NCBI GenBank assembly: GCA_902497095.1
Contig: CABVDD010000041.1
Location: 1-16,468, forward strand
DNA length: 16,468 nt
Reading direction: 5' to 3'
Origin: an uncultured Faecalicoccus sp.
GTDB taxonomy: Bacteria; Bacillota_I; Bacilli_A; Erysipelotrichales; Erysipelotrichaceae
This document shows, one piece after another, positions 8,384 through 15,142 of the stretch. The translations under genes and the position numbers were made by a program. Under the pieces are notes generated by a model that did not search any database, was not told the origin of the DNA, and was given only the letters and a program-made list of their open reading frames with translations. Position 1 is the stretch's first letter, and each line of letters begins with the position of its first letter.

Positions 8384-8593
8384 CTAATCTATATAATAAT
8401 TTGACGAAAAAAGAATCCAACATTTAAATTCTATAACAGCTATCTTTGCAAAATAAATATCTAAAGCTATACATAGTATAAATGCACTCAAGGAAATCAA
8501 TGTATTTTGTTTGCATCCATAGAAATAATGCGATTAAAAACACTATTTTTTTATGAATGCACTACTTAATGGAAATTTTCTAACAAATTTGTT
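8384..8593 (-). pseudogene. Remnant of a membrane-protein gene, frameshifted (polymerase-like N-terminus?)
   Basis: No open frame spans this stretch, but three short frames join into one plausible protein: NKFVRKFPLSSAFIKK, then IVFLIALFLWMQTKYIDFL, then SAFILCIALDIYFAKIAV and a tail ending at a stop at 8384-8386. The first switch is at a run of seven A on the minus strand; one more A would restore the frame. The second is in TTTCCTTG. The joined sequence has a basic N-terminal stretch followed by two hydrophobic helices, like the start of a Wzy- or transporter-type protein. It ends just before the intact polymerase gene, so it may be the stub of a replaced polymerase. Identity is speculative; the evidence is the complementarity of frames only. 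Confidence 0.3.
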
Positions 8594-8714
8594 TTATATT
8601 CCATTCTCGCTTTTGATTTCAGCTCTAAGTGTCTTTACTTTACCAATGCAATTTAAGTTCAAAAATCTTGGTTGGAATTTCTACAATAGTAACGCTACTT
8701 TCAGTCATCATTTC

Positions 8715-9121
8715 TTACATAAATAATATTCGATATAATCTCCCAATCATTTTAGCTAGCACTCTAACAACTATTACTTCAATCGAAATATCGAAAGTAA
8801 CTACAGCCTCCACACACAATAACACGGTTACTAATTGTCACACTTGGCATAATCAAACTATTTTCACAAATTATAACATTATTTCCTATTGTTATTTCTG
8901 TTTTAAAATATGGGTGATTTTCTAGACCAACATCGTCAATTTTTTTCATCATGACTAATAAGGACATATAACATATCATGTGTAATCAATTGCACACCCT
9001 TTGTACACACAATATTGGAACCCATGAAACCATTTTTCTCTCTTCTATTATAAATGGGCGATAATAACAATTATTTCTGATACTGTTAAATAATTTCGTA
9101 TTCTGTATACTGCCCTAGCAT
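8715..9121 (-). pseudogene. Decayed hexapeptide-repeat (left-handed beta-helix) O-acetyltransferase
   Basis: Four frame segments read as one acyltransferase. Segment 1 (about 9099-9034): KLFNSIRNNCYYRPFIIEER. Segment 2 (to about 8940): GFMGSNIVCTKGVQLITHDM and ISHDEK. Segment 3 (about 8939-8810): ITIGNNVIICENSLIMPSVT then ISNRVIVCGG. Segment 4 (about 8808-8715): AVVTFDISIEVIV, then VRVLAKMIGRLYRILFM and stop. ITHD, the [I/V]-G-N hexapeptides and the AVVTKD..VIVAGVPAK-like ending are the standard layout of WbbJ/WcaF-type sugar O-acetyltransferases. Frame switches fall at A5 (9033-9037), A7 (8940-8946, where six A would restore the frame) and around 8806-8812. In segment 4 the usual A-G-V-P-A-K reads V-R-V-L-A-K. 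The gene is dead as it stands. The N-terminus is uncertain; ATG at 9121 is a guess. Confidence 0.72.
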
Positions 9122-9179
9122 ATCCTTCTCACTTAAAAATAGTTTTAATATAGTTCAAATACGCTTCATTAAATTTCCC

Positions 9180-10307
9180 TCAATCTCTTTGGTATAACTC
9201 AGTTATTTTTTTTCCGATGTTTTGCCACGAATATTTTTCATTAATCTTTTGACGTCCATTTTCCCCAAACATTACAAATTTTTCTTTTTTCTCCACAGCT
9301 AGTTCAATTGTTTTTGCCAAATTCTCTGCATCTCCAGGTTTACATAGAAATCCAGTAATACCATCTTCTACGATTTCCATAAACGGTGCAATTGACGTTG
9401 CTATTGCTGGTTTGCCATATGCATATGCCAATTGAATTACACCACTTTGATAAACATCTAAATATGGCAATACAGCAATATCGCATGAAGAATAATAAAA
9501 TCCTACTTCATCATCTGGAATGAAACGAATATCCGTTTTCAACTGATCCCCCGTCAGCTTATAATGATTGATTATCTCTTCGTAAGGCTTAAAATCATCC
9601 TTCCAAACGCTGCCAGCTATCACTAGGTACAAATCATCCCTTTTCTGTGACAATCTGCCAAACGCCTCCAATAACACACCTACTCCTTTTACTGTCTTGA
9701 TCTGACCAAAGAAAAGTAATACCGTCTTGTCACGCGGAATATTCAAGTGCTTTCTGGATTCTTCTATACCATGTTTATCTGCAAAATCCAAGAAATGTCC
9801 ATGTGGAATGTATGTCACTTTATTGCTGTCTTCTGGGAATAGTACATCAAAGCGCTTAACATTTGTTTCTGCCTGTACAATGATTTGATTACATAATCCA
9901 TAGATTTTTCTATGAAAAAACAAGTCATACTTCTTTTCATTGAATGGTAATATATCATGCACACTAACAACTAATTTAACACCGTACTTTTTCAATTTTT
10001 TCAAGAAATAATAATCCACTGGTGAAAACTGAAACCATTGTACATGTACAATATCAAAATGTTCTGATATAGCTTTTTTTACTATAAATCGATAGGTTCC
10101 AACATAATTCAATAATTTTTTTCCTTTACTGATATCCTTACGAGAAGTTAGAAATTTGTTGATACATTTGCACTCACAATATTTGTTATCTTTCTTGTCA
10201 TCAATGACAAGCTCCACTTCATTACCACATCTCTTCAATGCATTTGCCAAACTATATGTATACTTATAATCAACTACCGCAATTTGACTTAATAACAAAA
10301 CTTTCAT
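9180..10307 (-). CDS. Family 4 glycosyltransferase (GT-B)
   Basis: 375 residues with the two Rossmann-like halves of GT4. N-terminal half: MKVLLLSQIAVVDYKYTYSL, then FDIVHVQWFQFSP (84-96) and VVSVHDILPFNEKK (113-126). C-terminal donor half: LLFFGQIKTVKGVGVLLEA (197-215), a typical GxxxxxKG element; AVLPYLDVYQSGVIQLAYAY (278-297); and EIVEDGITGFLCKPGD (311-326). The usual E-x7-E is modified: the region reads Q-S-G-V with Ala/Tyr at the second position, as in some GT4 subgroups. The ATG overlaps the upstream GT2 stop as ATGA. In-frame sequence after the TGA stays open for 16 further codons (GKFNEAYLNYIKTIFK). It should retain its donor sugar's anomeric configuration; GDP-heptose or a hexose donor are both possible. 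Confidence 0.88.
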   Translation of the reverse strand: MKVLLLSQIAVVDYKYTYSLANALKRCGNEVELVIDDKKDNKYCECKCINKFLTSRKDISKGKKLLNYVGTYRFIVKKAISEHFDIVHVQWFQFSPVDYYFLKKLKKYGVKLVVSVHDILPFNEKKYDLFFHRKIYGLCNQIIVQAETNVKRFDVLFPEDSNKVTYIPHGHFLDFADKHGIEESRKHLNIPRDKTVLLFFGQIKTVKGVGVLLEAFGRLSQKRDDLYLVIAGSVWKDDFKPYEEIINHYKLTGDQLKTDIRFIPDDEVGFYYSSCDIAVLPYLDVYQSGVIQLAYAYGKPAIATSIAPFMEIVEDGITGFLCKPGDAENLAKTIELAVEKKEKFVMFGENGRQKINEKYSWQNIGKKITELYQRD

Positions 10308-11188
10308 GTAATATTTTCCCGTGCCTTTCCTGTTTCGTTTCTCATAAACGCTTTAGTTCCCAATCTATAGTATTTAAAGTCTTGCTCTTTTTTTATGCAC
10401 CTAAACATAAACTGTGCAGTACAGTATATATAAGCCAAAATCTTATTTATACCTTTAAAATGCATTCTAATCAAAGAATACTTGTTACGTACTGTATAAT
10501 ATTGGCTCATAGGAGACCCTTGCCCAGTACTGGCACTAACCTTATGAAATATAACAGAATCAGGAATATAAACAATTTCAAGTCCAGCTTCTGTGATCCT
10601 ATAACAAAACTCTGCATCTTCTTCATAAAGAAAAAAATCTTCATTCAAAAGTCCAACTTTTTCTATAGTATTTCGAGAAACGCATAGGCAGCAACCGCTA
10701 GCAAACGTAACTTTCTGTGACGATTTCTCGTTTATATTGTTATTTTGATTATAATGGTTATGTTCACTCCGGGCAGTTCTCTGATCAAAACTCCCCCCTG
10801 CATACCAAATTTTATTTGGCTGTGAATAGTAAAGAATCTTTGGAGTCGTTACGCCACATTTAGGATTTTTATGAAATTCAGCAATCAATTTTTTTAAGAA
10901 ATCCGTAGTTACTACTGTATCATTGTTTATCAGTAGATAAAAATCAGCATTTTTAGCATATTTAATTCCAATGTTATTACCATATGAAAACCCATTATTT
11001 TGCTCTGCTTGTAACAATGTAAAACTATATTCTTTTTGAGACTGTTTCAATTTGTCTATAGAATCATCAGTGCTACAATTATCTACAACAATAATCTCAT
11101 ATTCAACTTCTCTCATTGATGAAAGACTTTTAATACAATCAATGGTATCACTGGAACCATTATAATTAACTAAAATTATGGCGACCAT
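10304..11188 (-). CDS. Family 2 glycosyltransferase (WbbL/rhamnosyltransferase-like)
   Basis: 294 residues of the GT2 subgroup typified by WbbL and dTDP-rhamnosyltransferases. Motifs: VAIILVNYNGSSDTIDCI (2-19), VVDNCSTDDSIDKL (34-47), NNGFSYGNNIGIKYA (64-78), LLINNDTVV (85-93), ASGCCLCVSR (163-172) and FFLYEEDAEFCYRITEAG (185-202), then the conserved FHKVSASTG (214-222). Basic residues and a hydrophobic stretch near 249-265 follow. GAGGAG lies 6 nt before the ATG. The stop overlaps the GT4 start by 4 nt (ATGA), so the two transferases are probably made together and act in succession. The rhamnose preference is a family tendency, and no dTDP-rhamnose synthesis genes are in the window. Confidence 0.88.
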   Translation of the reverse strand: MVAIILVNYNGSSDTIDCIKSLSSMREVEYEIIVVDNCSTDDSIDKLKQSQKEYSFTLLQAEQNNGFSYGNNIGIKYAKNADFYLLINNDTVVTTDFLKKLIAEFHKNPKCGVTTPKILYYSQPNKIWYAGGSFDQRTARSEHNHYNQNNNINEKSSQKVTFASGCCLCVSRNTIEKVGLLNEDFFLYEEDAEFCYRITEAGLEIVYIPDSVIFHKVSASTGQGSPMSQYYTVRNKYSLIRMHFKGINKILAYIYCTAQFMFRCIKKEQDFKYYRLGTKAFMRNETGKARENIT

Positions 11189-11211
11189 TCCTACTCCTCA
11201 TCTCTAGCAAA

Positions 11212-11865
11212 TTAAAATTTTCCAAAAAACTTATCTTCCAGCATCAGACACCAACAATGATAAATTGGAAGGTGATATTCCTGAATTATATAAGTCTCTG
11301 TTTCAGGCACTTTTACGCACACATCTGCAACTGTAGCCAATTCTCCTCCTCTTGCACCTGTAAGACCAATGACTTTTATACCTAGTGCTCTAGCTACAAC
11401 TGTTGCATTCATCACATTCTTACTATCTCCTGATGTTGAGATGCCCAAAAATACATCTCCTTTTCTTCCAAATCCAAATAACTGTTGTGCGAATACACCG
11501 AGACCATCAACATCATTAATATATGCTGTTGTCAATGCCTCATGAGCAACAAGTGGAATAGCCATCAAAGAACACTCCAAATTTTTTGCAAGATTCTTCC
11601 CACGTATAGGATCAATTTCAAGCAATTTCTTTTCAAATTCTTTGCTAACAGGACGAGGTGTTTTGAATCGTTTCATCAGTTCGCCTGCAATATGTTCAGA
11701 ATCCGCAGCAGACCCTCCATTACCAGCAACAAGGAGTTTTCCATCATTTAAATAGCACTTCTCCATAATAAGATAAGCATCTATGATTTCCTGTTGGATA
11801 GTTTTCAAAACAGGATAACGTTTTATCAAAAAATCAATATGTGTTTGTAACCTTTCCTCCAACAT
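11212..11865 (-). CDS. gmhA: Sedoheptulose-7-phosphate isomerase (SIS domain)
   Basis: A 217-residue SIS-domain isomerase converting D-sedoheptulose 7-phosphate to D-glycero-D-manno-heptose 7-phosphate, the entry step of heptose synthesis. Seen: LLVAGNGGSAADSEHIAGEL (44-63), the phosphate-binding loop with His58 and Glu62; ISTSGDSKNV (142-151); IGLTGARGG (166-174); and IIQEYHLPIYH (193-203). The spacing of H58/E62 and Q195/H203 fits the zinc ligands known for GmhA. It is somewhat longer than typical GmhA (about 190-200 residues) because of an insert near 66-95 (KTPRPVSKEFEKK...NLAKNLEC), a variant also seen, from memory, in GDP-heptose capsule clusters. It is immediately downstream of the fused hddC/gmhB gene and hddA, so the pathway is locally complete. 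Confidence 0.93.
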   Translation of the reverse strand: MLEERLQTHIDFLIKRYPVLKTIQQEIIDAYLIMEKCYLNDGKLLVAGNGGSAADSEHIAGELMKRFKTPRPVSKEFEKKLLEIDPIRGKNLAKNLECSLMAIPLVAHEALTTAYINDVDGLGVFAQQLFGFGRKGDVFLGISTSGDSKNVMNATVVARALGIKVIGLTGARGGELATVADVCVKVPETETYIIQEYHLPIYHCWCLMLEDKFFGKF

Positions 11866-11905
11866 TTTTTATTTCACCTTTTTTGTTTACAAACCTTTCT
11901 ACATC

Positions 11906-13192
11906 CTACAAAACATCTTCAATAAATTGTAATAAAGATTGAACTGTAATATCTTGTTTATAATTTTTTTTACCAATTAATGCTGTTTTACAACCTGCAG
12001 CTATACCTGCCTTTATATCATTCTCGCTATCTCCAATCATCCAAGACTGTGAAAGATCAATATTGAAATCTTTAGCTGCTTTAAACAGCATTCCAGGTTT
12101 TGGTTTCCTACATTCGCAATCAATTTTAAATTCAGATACTTCTCCTTCATATCCTCTATCCGGATGATGAGGACAGTAATATAATCCATCCAAATATGCG
12201 CCTTGCTGTCCAAGCAAGGTCTCCATTTTGTTATGAATTTCATTAAGTTGTGAAATTGTAACTTCTCCTCTGGCGATGACAGGTTGATTCGTAATTACAA
12301 TCGCAAGATACCCAGATTTATTTATTTTCTTTATTGCATCAGAGGCTCCTTCAATCAATTCAAAATCATCTATGTTTCGAAGAAAACCAACATATTTGTT
12401 TATGACTCCATCTCTATCTAAAAAAATCGCTTTCTGCTTGTTCTTCAAGTTTTTCCCTTGAACTCGTCCTTCTTTATAATCTTCACACACAGAGTAATAT
12501 CGATCCGGCGTTCCCATATCCTTTACATATTCCGGACTATCATAACAAAACATCATTCCTGAACCAGCTAGTGGTTTCAGCAGTTGACGATCCAGATCAA
12601 CCTTTGGAGTGGTAATCTCTGTCTCTAGAATCTTAGGACTGATAACATGTAGTCCTGCATTCACACGATTTTTATAAAAAGTTGGTCGTTGCTCTTCTTT
12701 AGATAACCACTGTTTTACAGTTCCATTACTATCAGATATAATCAAACTACTATCATACGGGTGATTATTGGGATGAGTAAACAGTGTTACTAATCCACTA
12801 TGTTTTTTATGAAAATTCACAAATCTATTAAAGTCAATATCAAACATTGCATCTGCGTTCAACAAAAGAAAATCCTCAGTTAGTTTTTCCTTGACTTGAA
12901 ATAAAGCTCCTGCATTTCCTAAAGGTTCCTTTTCGAAATAATATTCAATGTTTACACCTAAAGGTTGACCTGTTGTAGGCGAAATTCCTGAACCATCTCC
13001 AAAATAATCCATTATCATATTTCCTAGGTGGCTGACCGTAATAATAATATCTGTAAAGCCCTGATTTCTGAGGCACTCTATTTCATGCTCAAGAATCGGT
13101 TTTCCTCCAATTTTAATCATTGGTTTTGGGATATCACTAGCTACTGAAGAAATACGAGTACCTTTTCCTCCAGCCATTATTACAGTTTTCAT
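11906..13192 (-). CDS. hddC/gmhB: Fused heptose-1-P nucleotidyltransferase (HddC) and heptose-bisphosphate phosphatase (GmhB)
   Basis: One 428-residue reading frame with two enzymes. Residues 1-235: a sugar-nucleotide transferase with MAGGKGTRI (6-14), PKPMIKIGGKPILEH (22-36), NADAMFDID (112-120) and the late YVKDMGTPDRY (222-232), HddC-like and expected to couple heptose 1-phosphate with GTP. Residues 253-428: a HAD phosphatase with FLDRDGVIN (257-265; D259/D261), ITNQPVIARG (300-309), the GmhB zinc set C340-x-H342 and C359-x-C361 (KIDCECRKPKPGM), and MIGDSENDI (385-393). That domain removes the C7 phosphate of heptose 1,7-bisphosphate. I chose ATG 13192, which gives MKTVIMAGG preceded by AAGGAGAAG. 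An in-frame ATG at 13237 would overlap hddA and has no clear ribosome site. Substrate identity is inferred from the flanking kinase and isomerase. Confidence 0.9.
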   Translation of the reverse strand: MKTVIMAGGKGTRISSVASDIPKPMIKIGGKPILEHEIECLRNQGFTDIIITVSHLGNMIMDYFGDGSGISPTTGQPLGVNIEYYFEKEPLGNAGALFQVKEKLTEDFLLLNADAMFDIDFNRFVNFHKKHSGLVTLFTHPNNHPYDSSLIISDSNGTVKQWLSKEEQRPTFYKNRVNAGLHVISPKILETEITTPKVDLDRQLLKPLAGSGMMFCYDSPEYVKDMGTPDRYYSVCEDYKEGRVQGKNLKNKQKAIFLDRDGVINKYVGFLRNIDDFELIEGASDAIKKINKSGYLAIVITNQPVIARGEVTISQLNEIHNKMETLLGQQGAYLDGLYYCPHHPDRGYEGEVSEFKIDCECRKPKPGMLFKAAKDFNIDLSQSWMIGDSENDIKAGIAAGCKTALIGKKNYKQDITVQSLLQFIEDVL

Positions 13193-13220
13193 TAATTTTT
13201 CTTCTCCTTCAAAATTTTTT

Positions 13221-14228
13221 TCAATCTCGCGGCTCATAATTTTCCGGACTATAATAAATCACTCTTGTCCCGCCTTCTTCAAATTCGAATGGGATATACA
13301 TAAGATTCTTCATAGCATGTCGAACTGAATCTTGTTTTTCTGGCTGAACATAAAACACAAGAAAACCTCCACCTCCAGCTCCAAGTAACTTGCCTCCCAA
13401 TGCTCCAGCTTTGATTCCTCTATCATATAATTCATTAATACTATCCGTTGACACTGCTGCTCCTGTCTGTCTCTTTAGTGTCCATGTATAATCCAACAAT
13501 CGTCCAAACTCATCTAAATCAGTATACTTATTGGTCAATATCTTCTCAGCAGTATCTACTAAAGAAAGCATTTCTTTTAATTGTGCTATTTTATTATTTT
13601 TATTCTTGCTCAAAGAATTTGCCTTCTGTACTTCTGATGAAAATCGAGTAAATCCTGTAAAAAACATCATCAAATTTCGATTTAATTGTTTTTTTCTTTC
13701 TGGCGAGATAATCACAGGAAGTACTTCATATCCATCTTCATTAAAATTAATGCGATTAAAACCTCCAAAAGAAGCAGCAATTTGATCTTGCCAACCTCCT
13801 GCTTCCTGACATAGCACACGCTCCAAATATATTGCTTGATCAGCAAGTTTCTTCTTATCAACATACTTTCCTTTAAGAGCATAGAAAGCATTCAACATTC
13901 CTACTGCAAATGAGCTAGATGTACCAAGACCAGATCGAGCTGGAAGATCTGCTTCATATGTAAGACGTATCTCATGCATATCTAACATCTTCATCGCATT
14001 ACGGATAGCTGGATGTTGAATTACATCAATATTAGTCACACGTTCTGTTTTCGAATACGATAATTCCGTACTATAATCGAAAAAACGGGGAAGATGTCTA
14101 ACATTAACATAACAGTATTTATCAAAAGTAGTGGAAAGAACTGCACCACCATGTTCTCTAAAGAAATCTTCCATATCTGTCCCTCCGCCAAAAAAAGACA
14201 TACGAAATGGAGTTTTAGTAATAATCAT
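13221..14228 (-). CDS. hddA: D-glycero-alpha-D-manno-heptose-7-phosphate kinase (GHMP family)
   Basis: 335 residues, full length for the HddA branch of GHMP kinases. Start MIITKTPFRMSFFGGGTDME gives the substrate-end motif TPFR..F.GGGTD. LPARSGLGTSSSFAVG (95-110) is the glycine/serine-rich ATP loop; EAGGWQDQIAASFGG (142-156) is typical of heptose/fucose-type sugar-1-kinases; and GGKLLGAGGGGFLVFY (284-299) is GHMP motif 3. The enzyme phosphorylates heptose 7-phosphate at C1. GAGG lies about 9 nt before the ATG. The stop is 28 nt before the hddC/gmhB start. A coding-like membrane-protein tail from the decayed region upstream stops 6 nt before this ATG, so hddA was probably coupled to that lost gene. 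Confidence 0.92.
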   Translation of the reverse strand: MIITKTPFRMSFFGGGTDMEDFFREHGGAVLSTTFDKYCYVNVRHLPRFFDYSTELSYSKTERVTNIDVIQHPAIRNAMKMLDMHEIRLTYEADLPARSGLGTSSSFAVGMLNAFYALKGKYVDKKKLADQAIYLERVLCQEAGGWQDQIAASFGGFNRINFNEDGYEVLPVIISPERKKQLNRNLMMFFTGFTRFSSEVQKANSLSKNKNNKIAQLKEMLSLVDTAEKILTNKYTDLDEFGRLLDYTWTLKRQTGAAVSTDSINELYDRGIKAGALGGKLLGAGGGGFLVFYVQPEKQDSVRHAMKNLMYIPFEFEEGGTRVIYYSPENYEPRD

Positions 14229-14234
14229 TATTTT

Positions 14235-15139
14235 TTACCTCAACTTTACTTTTGAAAATCTTTCTAATATTTTCTTGTACATCATGATTTCTATAAAAAG
14301 AATCACAATAACAGTAATAAAAGTACAGATATAAACCATTTAAAGGAATCCTCTAAAATGCTAAAAGTTCTATTTTTTCATATATCAAAAATAGAACCAT
14401 GTAACATAAATACATTTACATAATATTCCCGGTGATCAATGTAATAATTTGTTACTTAGTAAATCAATAGCTTTACAAAAAAAAACGGAGATAAATATTA
14501 TATCAAACTCTTAAAAATGTATCTTTTATCCATTCTAGTACAAAATAATTAGACATATGCGTATAATAACAAGAAGTAATGTTTATTCATTTACAAATTC
14601 CTCAGTCTACTATTTATATAAGGAAAGAAGACTAACAATCAAAAAAATAAAACACTCTGATATAGAAAAGCATAATCTTTTTTTCAACAGAGAAGAGACA
14701 TAGAATTTGGTAAGTAATAAAATAACACTCCTATAATTTATGAAACTCCGATAATATTAAATTGTTATTTAAAGATAACCCAAAAATTATAATAATTTTA
14801 TTAATTAATAAATTCCTCACATAATGTTTCAAATTTAAATAATATTACGTATTATGCAATTCAAAAGCAGTATCAAAAGAAAAAGTTATATATCTTTTTG
14901 TTATTTAAATATAAAAACATTAATATCTATACTTCTGCTGTAAATCTTGCCATAGTATCCTTTATCTATTCCAAAATCATTTATGAGCACAGACAAATAA
15001 GTAAATGAATTAAATGAAATAAGATTTCTTTCTGAGTCTAACCTCATTCATAATTTAAATTAGCAAAATGTGTCATATTATAATTGTTAAATATCGCCAG
15101 ATTTGAGCACTATCTATACTTAAATATTTTTTGAATCAT
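14235..15139 (-). pseudogene. Decayed gene of unknown function, probably a membrane protein; otherwise gene-free 900 bp
   Basis: No intact gene lies between the DUF1972 transferase and hddA, and the DNA is extremely AT-rich (12 G+C in 14461-14520). The ends look like those of an operon gene. At the right, AGGAG (15148-15152) lies 8 nt before ATG 15139-15137, reading MIQKIFKYR and then TAG. At the left, an open frame from ATG 14339 to TAA 14235-14237 reads MVYICTFITVIVILFIEIMM then YKKILERFSKVKLR, a transmembrane helix plus basic tail, stopping 6 nt before hddA. Between them is a 48-codon open frame (14901-15047, MRLDSERNLISFNSFTYLSV..., containing DFGIDKGYYGKIYSRSIDIN) and other fragments such as MSNYFVLEWIKDTFLRV. 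The size and tail would suit an acyltransferase-3-like or other polytopic protein, but I do not recognise it. Confidence 0.4.
14367..14397. repeat. Perfect 11-bp inverted repeat (hairpin) 140 bp upstream of hddA
   Basis: Arms GTTCTATTTTT (14367-14377) and AAAAATAGAAC (14387-14397) are exact inverted copies around a 9-nt loop. On the minus (transcribed) strand the stem is followed by TTTT, giving a weak, AU-rich terminator-like or attenuator-like hairpin inside the decayed region. Its stem contains only two G:C pairs, so it may be a weak structure or a chance product of AT richness. Confidence 0.45.
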
Positions 15140-15142
15140 CTT

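Noticed and set aside
8629..8925. 98-codon plus-strand open frame covering the acetyltransferase remnant
   Set aside because: The minus strand of the same stretch encodes recognisable hexapeptide and VIVxxVxAK-type motifs, so the plus frame is an antisense shadow with low-complexity Thr/Ile/Asn content.
8779..8979. 66-codon minus-strand frame taken as a stand-alone small protein
   Set aside because: It contains hexapeptide repeats but is continued at both ends in other frames by family-consistent sequence, so it is the middle part of a broken acetyltransferase rather than an independent gene.
8941..9037. Phase-variable (slipped-strand) switch at the A7 and A5 runs
   Set aside because: At least one more frame lesion and altered conserved residues lie downstream, so one-base slippage could not restore a full protein; runs of this length are common in AT-rich DNA.
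10238..10687. 149-codon plus-strand open frame over the GT2/GT4 junction
   Set aside because: It runs antisense across two well-supported genes with clear GT motifs; no ribosome site and no recognisable domain.
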